A stretch of 64,000 nt of DNA from Amborella trichopoda (lineage: Eukaryota; Streptophyta; Magnoliopsida; Amborellales; Amborellaceae), in contig NW_006498122.1 in NCBI RefSeq assembly GCF_000471905.2, positions 1,328,241-1,392,240 on the forward strand. Reading direction: 5' to 3'. The notes beneath the pieces were generated by a model. That model made no database searches and was not told the DNA's origin. It worked only from the letters and a program-made list of their open reading frames with translations. The position numbers and the translations under genes are program-made. The stretch's first letter is position 1; every line of letters starts with the position of its first letter. Shown here piece by piece: positions 11,300 to 23,987 of this stretch.

Positions 11300-13049
11300 T
11301 TTTTTGGTTATTTATTTTATTCATAAGCAACAACGACTTCTTCTCTATTAAGTGCAAAGTAAAAGCATATCATATAAGCCCATAAAAAAAAAAAGACTAG
11401 TTCTTCAGTAAGAAATCCGAAATGATGGCTTGAGAATCTATTTTTTCCAAATTATGAAATTTGACTTTTAAAAAATAGAGCAGATCAAGTATTTGTAGTG
11501 ATTTAAAAAATGCCGGGTCGGCACGGATTGTGGATTCACCAATTCGGACCAATTTTTACGATGCCCGAACCAGGTCACCGATCCGTAGTTTAAATCACCG
11601 AGTATTTGTGAAAACTTGAATGGACTTCCAAGAAAGAGTGATGTTCCATTTCATTGTTTTTAATTTATTATAAGTTGCTTTTTGGTTGGATGGACAGCAT
11701 TTATGCATTAGGTTGTTGTATGCAACAATATGATCCATCGGTTTATACTCTAGATAATGCTCGACTCGCGAAGTTTATAGCCTCATTTTAACATCCATTG
11801 TATCTGCCTTCATTTCCAAAGGGTAATCCAACTTGCCTACTAACAAATGTGTATGCTTATTACTCTCATCTGGTTCTCATACATTTAAATAACTAATTTG
11901 ATGCCTTTGATTATGACCCCATCAAGTTTGTTGCCAGGAAACAAATGGTAGCATACTATGAACCCGTGGGTTGAGCCCTCCAGTTCCGAGCTAGATCGGC
12001 GAAGCAAAGTTAAAAGGAATGTAAATCTTAGATTTTGGTAAATTTCAAAAATTTAACAAGATTATCATATTACATCTAAAAACAATGATTTTATGCATAA
12101 AAACATGAGTTTTAGGGTGAACCGGTTAGAGTGTTGATTTCCTGGCGACTTAGGTTTTGGGTTGGCTGGATAATTTCTAAAACACGGTTAAGGTATTGTA
12201 TACCACAAGGCCATATGCAATCTCTACGGGATCATAATTATCCTTGGCTATCTCTTGTAAAAATTGGATAGTTAATAGGACATTACCAAACTTTAAAAAA
12301 AAATCATGAGTATAATCAAATTGTCCACCCGTTAATATTAATTTCACATCTGACAATCAAAGATAGCGGCATGCACAATAAATGTTGTATCATGTAAATA
12401 TAACATTAATTATTCATTAAAATCCATGTGAGAATTAAACAACCTTAAAATTTATTTTCTTATTTGACTGGATGAAAAGCACAACAATCGTCATTTACCA
12501 AGAATGAACATACATGACGAATGGGGGTAATATTTTCTCTATACTAACAAAAGAAGCAAACTCTCCTATGTTATCAATTCCTTTCACATGGATAATGAGT
12601 ACGGTATCGGAAAGCATACCATATACATCGATGACAAATATTATAGGGCAATCCAAGACTCGTTGTATTTGTAATTTATTTAATTTTTATTGTAACATAT
12701 TTATTACAATATGATAATAAATATTAATATGTGACATTATTCTCAGCCTAATAACCAATAAGGTAAAATTAAATGAGTTTGGAGCCCAAACAACACACCA
12801 ATACCTATTAAAATATGTTGCAGTATTATAAGTATATAATACAGCATGCAACGCCATACCCTTCAATTTGTATAACACAGTGCATATTGGCCATTACTTC
12901 CAATAACGTATACGGCGCATGTGGCACGTTCCCTTGAGAGCATACTGGACATTAACTCTCTTGGACAAAAGAGATATTATTGTAGTTTATTTTTTTAGTT
13001 TTTTGGATCCAATTAAGAATAATTAGACTTTATTGATATACAAAAGAAA
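11300..13049. other. Intergenic stretch without recognised features
   Basis: AT-rich DNA with only short open frames. No family match, repeat array or RNA gene recognised. Confidence 0.5.
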
Positions 13050-13450
13050 AAAGAAAAATGAATTCGAGTTCTTCAACATTTAGACATTGTCCTTCGAAAA
13101 TTAGATGATCATAAACGCGGACGACCTCCATGGAAGTTACATACGGTGGCAGTAAATTGTCGAAAATTTCTCTCTAAATGTGGGTGGTCCATTTCCCACA
13201 TCTTTCGTGAAGTCAATATGGTGGCTGATATTCTTGCAAAGAGCGCTACATCTTATCAAATAGCTACTGTTTGGCGTTCTCGTCTGCCGGATTTTATTTG
13301 TTTTGCTGTAACTGATGATTTGGCACATGTGCCCTGTTCTAGGGTTTTATGGTAAATAGCTGTAAACTTTTTAGTTCTTACTTATTAATGACAAATGGGT
13401 AGGGTACCTTCTCCTCCCCGCCCCCCCACTGACTTATCCCAAAAAAAAAA
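13050..13450 (+). mobile_element. L1-type LINE 3' end with RNase H remnant and A-tail
   Basis: The reading frame at 13146-13355 contains HIFREVNMVADILAKSA. This is the C-terminal signature of the RNase H-like domain (RVT_3 type) carried by plant L1 LINEs. Immediately upstream RGRPPWKLHT extends the match out of the called frame. The sequence ends in a G/C-rich 3' segment and an A-run at 13441-13450, consistent with a 5'-truncated LINE insertion. No reverse transcriptase remains here. Confidence 0.65.
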
Positions 13451-13804
13451 TAATCTCGATAAGTTATTTTTTCAAAGCACATGTCCCATGTGATTTAAAC
13501 ATTTTCTTTCTTAAGATTGATTCTTTCTATAGATAGTATGCTCATGCATGGAAAACATATCATTTAGCTTACCTATAAATGCTTCTAGGTCCTGTTTATA
13601 TAAGGTTGCCAAATGTTGTGATATTTTGTTTTCCACCATTTATTTTAGTTCGACAATATAGATTGACATGTCCTCTAAGAAAATATTAAACAATGGCACC
13701 TATTTTATCATAGTTTACACCATCTTAATAAAATAAAAGATTACTACAACTTTGCTTTTTACAACTTTATATAAATTTTTTCCGACTTAAACATGGATAA
13801 TTCT

Positions 13805-14231
13805 AGGGGTGACAATGGACCCGACCCGACCTGGGACCCAATATTTGGACCTGACCTAGGTCCGGGTATGGGTCGAAGAATTGGACTCGTTGGGTTGGGT
13901 CTGGGCCCATGTGGATCATATCCAAACCCAACCCAACCCGAATAGTGTTATTGTATAAATAATATTTAATATATAATATTTAAATAATATTTAAATGTAA
14001 CTATATATTTAAATTATAATATTTAAACAACTCGTATATATATTTAAAATTGTATTTAAACGTAATTAGATTAAAAAATATTTAATTATTTTTAAATATA
14101 TATTTTTATTTTTGAGTATGATCTAATTAGGTCCAGATCTAAATTCAAGTCCAAATGGGCCCAATCCGGTCTGACTGCCATATTTTTTGGGTCCCGTCCG
14201 GGTCCGTCCGGAACCCACCCATTGCCACCCT
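13805..14231. mobile_element. Non-autonomous element with GGGTGGCAATGG-type ends (hAT-like)
   Basis: Left end AGGGGTGACAATGGACCCGA and inverted right end AGGGTGGCAATGGGTGGG. Subterminal GGGTCCGGGT/GACCCGACCC motifs surround an AT-rich core. These ends are typical of a widespread plant hAT-like MITE group. The target duplication is not clear. Confidence 0.6.
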
Positions 14232-14774
14232 CATAAAAAAGTGTTGTCGGATCTTGCACCATACACGACTCGCATTTATAGACCTACGGTAAGGCAGGCC
14301 GAGCCGATCAGCCGACCAAGTCGAGCCCTTCTCCAAGGGGACGGAGAAAAACCGGCCATTAGCCGTCTCTTTGTACGGTTCCAAGGAAAGGAAGTGTTAA
14401 AAGCGGTCAACTTAGACGGCGCAGTCCCGTTAATTCAGCTCCCGCATGCTACCTAACCCCGTTCCAAATTATTCGGCCGCTTGCCTTTTCAATATATTTT
14501 TAAAAAACACTGAATGGGGTAGGGTGGGCCGCACTTGTACCTACTCCCACGTGGCGACGTGACCACATTGTCCGCAACTGCTACGTCAGCATAGCGTCAG
14601 CGTGGAAACGTGGCTTGATACACCACCAACAAACACCTTCCAAATATAATTCTCTACTGTAAAAAACGGGTTAGGGCCGGTGTCTCCCACTGAATTACTC
14701 AATTAAAAAAAATAAATATAAATAAAAATAAAATCAGGAGTGCATGATAAAATGGTGAAGGGTGAGATTTGTGC

Positions 14775-15025
14775 AGGGTACTCGACATGAACACCGGATA
14801 CGGATCTAGGTATGGATCCAAGAATTGGATTCAGGTCGAGTCTATGTCGAAATATTGAGCTTGAACATTATATGGGTATGAGTCCAAACAGGTTCAGGTC
14901 TAGGTTTGGGTCTGGGTCCAAACACGTTCAGGTCTAGGTTTGGGTCTGGGTCCAAACAGGTTCAGGTCTAGGTTTGGGTCTGGGTTCGGCTAAACTCGGA
15001 CTTGACTTGTTGCAACCCCTATTAA
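14775..15025. mobile_element. Diverged relative of the GGGTGGCAATGG-type element with three 34-bp tandem units
   Basis: Ends GACTTGTTGCAACCCCTAT, the inverted family end. Three consecutive copies of a 34-bp unit built on GTTCAGGTCTAGGTTTGGGT lie at 14891-14924, 14925-14958 and 14959-14992. The left boundary is uncertain. Confidence 0.5.
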
Positions 15026-15029
15026 TTAC

Positions 15030-16090
15030 CTCATACTATACTAGTACCTCAAGCTTCTAAATAAAAGGAACACATCTAGAAACATATGAAAATATTGAAA
15101 ATAGATAATTATTTATAATAACATGTTACATGATCATTACTTTTAGGATTTGAAATTCTATTTTTTTCTTTATACTTACGGATCAAAAGGTTGAGATGAT
15201 CAATTATAAGGTTTTCCGACTTCAAAACACTCTTCTCCGTTGGAAATTTTTTCGTGCACCTTACTTGTTACAACAGACTTTATCTGGTAGCGAACCTTGT
15301 CGTACACCATCGTTATTAGGTACATGTTGGCCTATGCTGTGTGGTAACGGTACACTGCCGATGCATAGTAAACTAAATGGCCTTTTGTTTAATCTCCACA
15401 TTCAAGTTGTGGACCTACGGAGTGGATACATCCAAAGAGTATGATTCACCATGCACTGGTGGTATGTGGTGCTTTTTCATTATAATCATAGACTAAATCT
15501 TTAGCGGGGTGCCGCAGACCGTTGGATTGATTTGACGAGGTGATCTACACTGTCCAAATTGGATGGTGAATATTTTATTAATTGTACCTAATAGAATAGC
15601 ATGCTTGTGCAGGGAGTATTATACTATAGAACAACTCCGTAAGTAAAAAAGAGCAATTTTGTAGGCTTTTTTTATCTGATATTTTTGGATCCATCTAATT
15701 ATCGCATTACTTTCAAAAAAAAAATTGGCTTTTAAGTTCTTGAACACTTGATCTTGGCTTTCGAAAATTGGATTGTTCTTTTGTCCATTCTTGCGACAGT
15801 AATTTTTTTCAGGCATAAAAAGAGTTTTGTCTTTTCTTTTTCTTTTTCTTTTTTCCATTGATGTTTGTTAACAGGTTGGTTATGTCTTCAAAATTTGGGG
15901 TCCAAAAAATATTTTTATCACTAATTTATTTTTACCCGAGGGAGAAAATAGATAATATGTTCCAATAAGAAGACCAAATTTTCTTACTTGGTTTTGAGAG
16001 AGGTTTAAAGAAAAACGGATCCGTGACACGAATCGGTCACACCCATGCACATGTTGGATCGGGGAATCGGTGGATCGAATCGAAGAATCG
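15030..16090. other. Intergenic stretch without recognised gene
   Basis: Open frames at 15196-15444 and 15619-15858 show no domain or homology I know. A GGATCGGGGAATCGGTGGAT-type repeat-like patch lies at about 16020-16100. Confidence 0.5.
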
Positions 16091-16099
16091 ACGGAATCG

Positions 16100-17520
16100 G
16101 TAATTTTTGTTCCAAAAAATATTTTAAAAATGTCTATAAATCTCTAAAAATAGCATTCTTTACTTTCTTAAAGAAATTTAAGAGTGGTGCATTATGTATT
16201 TTCATCACTTTGTAAAAATAGGTGAATATTAAGATGTTGCTTTCTTGTATGGATGTCTGTATAATTATTAAATATAATATAATACTATAATATACACCAA
16301 AGTAATTTAAAAATATTAGAAAATACTTTCATATTATAAGATTAAAAAAATATTTTCTCATATAAGGTGAAACTATAATCAAATCAAAGTATCAAACATG
16401 TTATTAATTCGTTTTACTCATCCAAAATTATTACAATCTAACTAACTATGATATTATATATCGCAATTGAAATTGTTGCTTTATATTATATAATTATTTT
16501 ATTATAAAAATAAAAAAAATCTACAATGTCTTACACTATCATCGAATTCAAAAAATATTATTTACAACAATAAGAAAAAATAATACATTATAAAATTTAT
16601 AATACAAATAAAATAATAAATAAAATACAATATTTGGTTATCAATGTGTAATTATTAATTATAATATTATAATAAAAATGATTAAAAATATTAGAAAACA
16701 CGTCTACATCATATGATTAAAAATAAAAATAAAACCCACTATAAATTTTAATATTATGATATTAAAATATTTCAAAAAATATTTATCTTAAAAAATGGAA
16801 AATAAAGATATCTAAATTCACAAAAAAAAGAGCCTATTGGCAAGACGCACAGTAACTACAAAAAAATAAATGGTAACAAAATTTTGAGTAAGCTTTAAAC
16901 CTCTTTCAAACATTCAATATAAATATAAATAATAGATTTACAAGTGTATTTTTTTAGGCAATGATGATTAAATTTCAAAATTTTAAATTCTAACTTGTAT
17001 TTAAGGTTTTTCAAAATTTAGCATTAAAAATAAGGAAATGATAGAATGTTGTCACATTTTATGTAACAATAATAATTTATTAAATAATATAGTAATTTAA
17101 TATAATAAATTATATAATATTTTAATGTATTTATAACAATAAAAATTTCAATATAGTAATAACAATTTTAATATAATTACAATAAATAATTATAGTAAGT
17201 TAACAATTTTTACATAATTATATTCATTCAACCTAATAATGTTAATGTCATTTTAATATATTTGTATTCACATAATTATAGTGACATGAGTTTAGCATAA
17301 TTAGATTGAGTTATTAACATAAATAACAATAATTTCATGTAATTATATTAATTATTGTAAATTTATTATGTGTAATTTATATTTTAGATTTATATGTAAT
17401 TCAAACTTAATTATATGTACTTTATTTTTATAAATTATAAAAAATAAAAATCAATATAATTAATTAAAAAATAAAAATAAATTTTTTATTTTGTAGACCA
17501 TTTATTTTATAAATGATAGT
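16100..17520. other. Extremely AT-rich stretch
   Basis: Mostly A and T, with many AATAAT, TATAATA and TTTAATATAA words and almost no G/C runs. No open frame of note. It could be a matrix-attachment-type region or an old AT-rich repeat. Confidence 0.6.
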
Positions 17521-19180
17521 ACATGGCCGCCCCACGTGGGTTTAAAAACTTTTGTTCTTTCTAAAGAAATAATAATATTTTTTTAAAAAAAATTTCTTAG
17601 GCATTTTTTTTTTAAAAAAAATGATATGGTGACGTGTCCTTTTTACTATGTCCTCACACCGATAGGCGAATTTCTTGAACAAAACGGCCGAATCCTATTT
17701 TATTAGTGGATTCAGAATAATGTCACAATCCGGATCACCCTTCTATATCATTTTTTAAAAGGTTTTGACAAAAGAAATTTTAAAAGGTTTCGACAAAAGA
17801 AAGACGTTTCGTGCACTCTATGTGGGCTTGACCTTCATTCATTCGATGTGGGACCTGCCAGGTTTTGAGCCGTCGATGGGATGTTGACAATTTTCATTTA
17901 TTTTTAAATAAATTCAGACAATTTTTTTTGTTTTTAAATAAATTTAAAGGCAATTGTTTTTAAAAAAATAACATTACCTAAATTAATATACCATGCGGTG
18001 CCTCTTCTAGGAATTATAAGGCCGTCATTATTTAATCAACCCAACTGCCCCATCATTTTTACTTTTTTCAAAGCCTTGAAGTTTCAATAGGCCTAGGTTT
18101 TATGAAAACAAAATAAAGGTTCACCTTAATTTCCCGCGACAAAACTTTTATGATAGCTTTAAAATTAATTCTTAACATAAAAAATAAAATTTAAAACTCA
18201 AAAAATGGTAAAGATCTTGCAGATTTATGAATACTTATTTTTAGGGTTAATTAGTTACAATATATATTATTTTTAGAGGTTGAAATCCATTTATTTTTTT
18301 TACAACCATAGTGCTCAAGCCAAATAATGGATGTAAAGGTTTTTAAATGCTTGCATTGCAATTTTCGATGAGTTATGAGGTGAGGCTTTACTTAGTTTGA
18401 TAGGGCTGTAGCTGCTATCAAACCATTTTTTTTTGTATATTCTATTGAAATGATTATGTAATTTTTTTTGTTTTCCTATTTGCAAAATTCAACTCTTGTA
18501 TATCCATATTAAGTTACAAGAGCCATATCAATTTAAAATAAATAATTGAATTCTTAAAAGAGTAAGAACGACTTGGGATTGCATGCTATGAGATCATATA
18601 CTTTTGTATTAAAAGTAAAAAATGAACCTTAATCGTTATATATGACATTGGGCGGGTGGGACTCAGTCATTTTTCCCACCAATTATAGAAAATCATCTCA
18701 TGAAGGCCATTTTTCAATCTTAACTGTCTAATTTCACATCTGACGAATAAAACAGACTGTGATATTTTTGTAAGAAAATAAAGGGTATGGTTTCTATAAG
18801 TCCTAAGATTTAAAAAGAAAAGTAAAGCCTCACTTGATAACTCCATCTGAAAAGCACTTTGGGCATCGGAAATCCCTTTAAAGGCTCGAAAATTTATTTC
18901 TACCACCAATTATGAAATTGATAGCTAAAAACAGAGTACAGATCTCTTGGATCTATGGATACTTGAAAATATATATTTTAAAAAATATACACTTCATAAG
19001 GGCTTGAAATCCTCTTTTTTTTTATATATATATTATAATGGTCAAGATTGAGATGATCGATTTGAAGGTTTTACGACTTCAAATGTACAATTTTTTGGTG
19101 AGATTTAAGACAACTTTAGTTTATTCTATAAGGCTTAGGCATTATTTTAAACTTTTCCAAAAATCAATAGTTTTTGTATA
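17521..19180. other. Intergenic stretch with MITE relics
   Basis: Diverged pieces resembling family A interiors occur at about 18110-18330 and 18905-19110 (for example AAAACTCAAAAAATGGTAAA and GGTCAAGATTGAGATGATCG). Nothing coding was recognised. Confidence 0.45.
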
Positions 19181-19695
19181 GAAAAAATTACAAAAACTCC
19201 TCAAAATGAGACTTTCTAGATAACCTACCCCCAAAAAAGTTGTTTTAGCAACTTTTACCTCAAATTTACCTTTCCTTGCAAATACCCTCTTAAACCAAAA
19301 AAGTTATATTTTTTTGAAACAAATATCCATAATGCCAGACCTCATGCCCAAAGTATTGGACCGCCCTTATTTTATGTCGGACCGCATGCTTTTCAGAAGC
19401 CCAAGTGCCATACCGTCCCCATTTTGTGTCAAAACATATGCCCAAAATGTCGGACAACCCCAATTTAATGCCAGACCGCATGATTTCCAGAAACAAAGTG
19501 CCAAACCGCATGCTTTCCAAAAGTACAGTGCCGAACCACCCCTATTTTGTATCGCATGCTTTCTAGAGGGTCTTCATTTTACCTTTTTTATGACTTGGGG
19601 GAGGTATTAGCGAGGAAAGTTAAATTTGGGACACAAAGTTAGAAACTTTTTTTGTATAGGAAGTCTGTTGTCCCTGGGGTTGTTTGTAATTTTCC
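19181..19695. mobile_element. Long-TIR element with internal repeats
   Basis: The left arm GAAAAAATTACAAAAACTCC and the inverted right arm GGAAAATTACAAACAACCCC continue to match inward for about 100 bp, including AAATTTACCTTTCC against AAATTTAACTTTCC. Between the arms, degenerate units built on CGGACCGCATGCTTTCCAGA recur. No exact target duplication is seen. Confidence 0.65.
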
Positions 19696-19699
19696 TTAT

Positions 19700-21400
19700 T
19701 ATATATGATATAGATCCCAAGGGGGACAAAATGGTAAAATTTTCACGCCATCCAGACAACCAACCCTTGAAGACCCGGTCTAATGAACTTTAAAAATTTA
19801 AATACTGTGCATTTGATACGTTCTTGGCTTCTTCTTTTTTTAATTTATTTTGTATCGTTCCCACTTGTTTTATTTACCCCGTTGTTGTCTTGCCTTTTCC
19901 TAATATAATTGATTTTTTTAATCAATTTTTAGTCAAATTTGGGTAGGTCAAACGTGGGAATCAAACCATCAGGTGCACGCACGTTGGTTTGAATAAAGGT
20001 TTGAGCCTCCAAAATTCTACCAACATATTTAAAAATACCGAGGAAAGGTTTTCTTTCATGTATTTGGGAAGTTAATCAAAATATCTATGAAATATGAACT
20101 AACATTTCAAAAGCATATAGTAAGATCACTTCTTTTTTTTTATATAAAGAGGTCTCAATCATTATTGATCATCAGATGTAGAATCAAGTAGTTGAGCAAG
20201 TACTATTGATTGGACATAAAATTCAAAATAAAATTTTTCAAATGTTGTCACATACATCCAACGGTTAGAAGTTATTTGTGACATTATTGTACCAAAAAGT
20301 GAATGTTCTTATAATATGCAATCATTTAGCGTTTTACCCATATATAAACTATTCAACTCATAATTATGAATATTTTGATGGGTATTTTGAAATTAAATAA
20401 AAATAATTAATATTTTAAGTGTCATTTGGATAAATTTCCTCATACTTCTTCTCCTTTCAAAATTATCTCCAAGAAATGGGAGGCCTATTATTTGCAACCC
20501 TTCAAAGTGAGATTGCCCCAACTACTTTGGTAGGCAATGTGTTCCCCACCTACTCTTTTACCTCCTCTATTTGATGACACTTCTCAGCAAACTTTTTGAG
20601 TGATATTCCACTCTCCTCCAATGCTATGACCAAACCCTACACGTGTGTGGGGGGTAGGTGAGGTGGCCACTAGGCTTACTCTTTTGACCCTTTTTTGGTT
20701 TCTATCCATGCCTGATAAGATCAAGGCATTTTATAATCACATTCTCAAACAATTTAGGGTTCACAACAAAAAAGCAATTTGGGGTTTTATAATAATGCAA
20801 ATTTCAGCACAAGTTGGTGGACCTTTTATGCAGTAGCTAGGCCCACTTGTTTGTGCAAGTGGTTGGACCTTGTAAAAGTTGGGACTGAGGGGAGGGCCAT
20901 CCCCCTCCCATTAAAAAAAAACATCAAATGTGAATTTAAAATAAATAAAAAATAAATCCAAAAGATCATGGAACTAGGTCGTTCAGCTAAGCCGACCAAT
21001 TCCCAGACAGAACCGGCTGAACCAACCGATTTTTCTGGCTCCTAGTATGTCTCGGGAACTAAGACGTAATGGTTCTTAGCTCGAGCCCTACTAAACTTGT
21101 ACTTGACCATTAGGTAGGTCTATGGCTATTTTTGAGAAATGGGAATCACTGTCCAGCTCGATCACCTAGCGATTTGGGTCAGCTCACCAATTTGGGGTGA
21201 GCCAGCCTAAAATGATGTGAAATAAAAAAATAAAAAAATCATATAGTGAGGTTATGTAAGTTCTTAAAAAACTTCTTCAGTTATGTATTTTGATAAAGTT
21301 TTAAAAACTTGCGGATTTTGAGAGTTCGTTATATATTAAGAGTAGCAAAGCGCAATCCACATTCCTTAATGGAGTACATAACGACAATGAGTTTCACTGG
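19700..21400. other. Intergenic stretch without recognised features
   Basis: Short unassigned open frames only (for example 20645-20836). No repeat array or domain seen. Confidence 0.5.
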
Positions 21401-21407
21401 AATATCA

Positions 21408-21503
21408 AATATAAAACATTATAAAGTAAGGAGACAAATTATTCAATCTAAAACCAATATAAAACATTATAAACTAAGGAGACAAATAATTCAATCTAAA
21501 ACC
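21408..21503. repeat. Tandem duplication of 48 bp
   Basis: Units 21408-21455 and 21456-21503, each starting AATATAAAACATTATAAA and ending TCTAAAACC, differ at two positions. Confidence 0.85.
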
Positions 21504-22248
21504 AATATGAATAACCAGGTGGTCCAACCTCATGTGAGCACTATGATATCAATAATATTTATAATCGTTGTCGTCAGCATCTGAATCAATTGAGGTTCTA
21601 GTCTATTAGTTGCAGCTTGAGTACACCCTCCACGCCAAGTACAGCGGTCTCGGCGAGGAAGGATTTTGTTACCCCCTCCTAACCCCAAGCCTCGTGGTTC
21701 GCCCAACCTCGTTGCTCGGGTTTGGTCTCAAGCACCGTTAAGTCCCAACCATTAACTGTGTTGTCGATATAAAAAATCATCACCATCTCCACCTCCTCCT
21801 CCTCCAGAATCTCTGTTTTGATGTGTTTTAGATCACTTAGAATCCGAATAGAACTCAAACAAAAATGGACTAGGTCAATATGCCGCTCTACATGCCAAGA
21901 CCAAGCTTGGTATGATTTCAAGGGATAAAGACTTGCAATGGACAGAGGAATGGTTAAAGAACCTAATAGGTGAAAGTGGGCGAGGTTTGTTCCCCTCAAG
22001 GGGTTGAATGTGGTTCATAGCAGCTTACACATGACTGTGTGGTTCAAGACCGAGACAACTCAGATGCATGCTTAACGATCTATGATCAAGCTGAAACTTG
22101 GATCATCAAATCGAAGGCTCTCTTATGAGTCTGTGGCTCAAATTTGGTCCAATTTGGTAGCCAATAAGGGGCTGTACCGAACTACACTTTTCTAATGCAT
22201 AAGAAATTAGTGGTAGAAATGGGCTGGACGGCTCAGCCTAGCTAGTAG

Positions 22249-22426
22249 GAGTAGCAACAGGTCATCTATGTCCGGCCAGACCCGGACCCCAGACCCGAAT
22301 AGTGTTTGGATCCAAGATTTGGACCCGGACCCAACTGACGGGTTCAATTTTTAGACCCATACCCAATCCCGGATTGGGTCTACTCCCAGGTCCCGAGTCG
22401 GGTTTGGGTCCACTGCCACACCTACT
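22249..22426. mobile_element. Short relative of the GGGTGGCAATGG-type element
   Basis: Begins GTAGGAGTAGCAACAGGTC and ends GTCCACTGCCACACCTAC, with GACCCGGACC motifs between. The AT-rich core of the 13805 element is missing. Confidence 0.5.
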
Positions 22427-22579
22427 GGCTATGAGCAGCTTAGGCCGGGGCTACCAAATTTGGGCCGAGGGCTAGGTCTAGATGTGAAATTTATGCTGGC
22501 TAGGCTGGGCTTGGGTCAAGGTCATGGCCCGGTTAGGTGTGGTCCTGCCTTTTCTTTGTTTTCTTATGAATTTAGAAAA

Positions 22580-23009
22580 GGGTGCGGTTTGTATAAGGCT
22601 GAGCGCCTAAACAATCAAAGTAAGGTGCACCTTCAAATAGAGTCGAAAGATGTCATTTCAGTACCAAAAATCTTTACGATGGCTGAAGAATTATTTTCAT
22701 CTCTAGTTATAAAAATTAAAGCTTCAAAAATAGTATAAATCAAGCAGATATATGAACACTTGAAAATCTTGAAAATTGGTGATCTAGATAATGCATTATA
22801 AGATGCACTATTCCAAGGCTTGAAGTCTCTTCTTTTTTTTATGCACTATTCCAAGGCTTGAAGTCTTTTTTTCTTTTTATGGTCATGTATCCCAAGGTCG
22901 AGATGATCAAATTTTAAAGTTTTTCGGCATCAAAATACTTTTCCTAATAAATTTTTAAGGTGCACCTTAATTTGCTTGTTTAGGGCGTCAATCTTATATA
23001 AACTTTTTC
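22580..23009. mobile_element. MITE family A copy
   Basis: Starts GGGTGCGGTTTGTATAAGG and ends with CTTATATAAACTTTTTC, and carries the CTAAACAATCAAA-type subterminal block. Flanks TTTAGAAAA and TTTAAAAAA resemble a 9-bp target duplication with one mismatch. A 37-bp internal segment (GCACTATTCCAAGGCTTGAA and following) is duplicated at about 22804-22870. Confidence 0.7.
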
Positions 23010-23256
23010 TTTAAAAAAGTTAATATCTATTTGCTCAACATGCATCGGAATGGCTGGACTAGATTAATAGGGCTGAGCCAGGCCACCTCGCCCACGACTA
23101 GGGCCTGACCAAGCCAAGGCCCATTTGGTAGGGCGAAGGGCAACCCTTCGGAGTTCCAGGCTAATAAGGCAAGCCTTAGCCCTTATAATGGACCGTTCTT
23201 TGTATAGAGCTCCAACATATCAAATAGTGGTCAACCTAGAAAAGGTGTGATAATAT

Positions 23257-23610
23257 GAAAAAGTTTATATAAAGGTGATGCTCTAAACAATCAAATTAAT
23301 CCGCACCTCAAAATTTGTATAGAAGAGGTTATTTTAATGCTGAAAAACTCTCAAATTCGATCATCACAACCTAGAGATGTATGAACATGAGAAAAATAGA
23401 TTTCAAGTCTTGAAAGTAGTGCATGTTATAATGTATTATTTAGACCATCAATTTTCAAGATTTTAAAGTGTTTATAGATCTACTTGATCTACACTATGTT
23501 TTAATCTTTAAAGTTTATAATTAGAGATGAAAATAAATTTCATGACATTATAAAGATTGATGATACTGAAAAAAAATATTTCAATACAATTTGAAGGTGC
23601 GCCTTTAAAA
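23257..23610. mobile_element. MITE family A copy, right end eroded
   Basis: Starts GAAAAAGTTTATATAAAGGT, then GCTCTAAACAATCAAATTAA. It includes the family interior (ACCATCAATTTTCAAGATTT, CTACTTGATCTACACTATG) and TTTGAAGGTGCGCCTTT, then stops before a recognisable right terminus. Confidence 0.6.
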
Positions 23611-23987
23611 AAAATAGTTTTTCTAGGTTTCTTAAAAAAAAAAAACGTGGCAAATGCAGTGTGCTTTTCCAGTATTCTGTAAAAAATATGTAAATACTGA
23701 AAAATTGTCTCATATTGAGTATTTGTTGTCTAATAAATTCATTTTATAGTCAAAATAGACTTTCAAATGTAACATGACAATAAAATGAATATCTCTACTT
23801 CAATTTATTTTTTTATTTGTGTATTAACTTAGGAGTTTTGATTTTTGAAAAATACTATATGAAATAAATCTAGTAGAAGAGATTGTCAGTAGAGTGAGAG
23901 GGGGGAGAGAGAAGTTTAGTGAAATTGATTGTTTGCATAGAGAGATGGAGAGAGAGAGATTGTCGCGATCCCGCGCTCTGATAGAGA

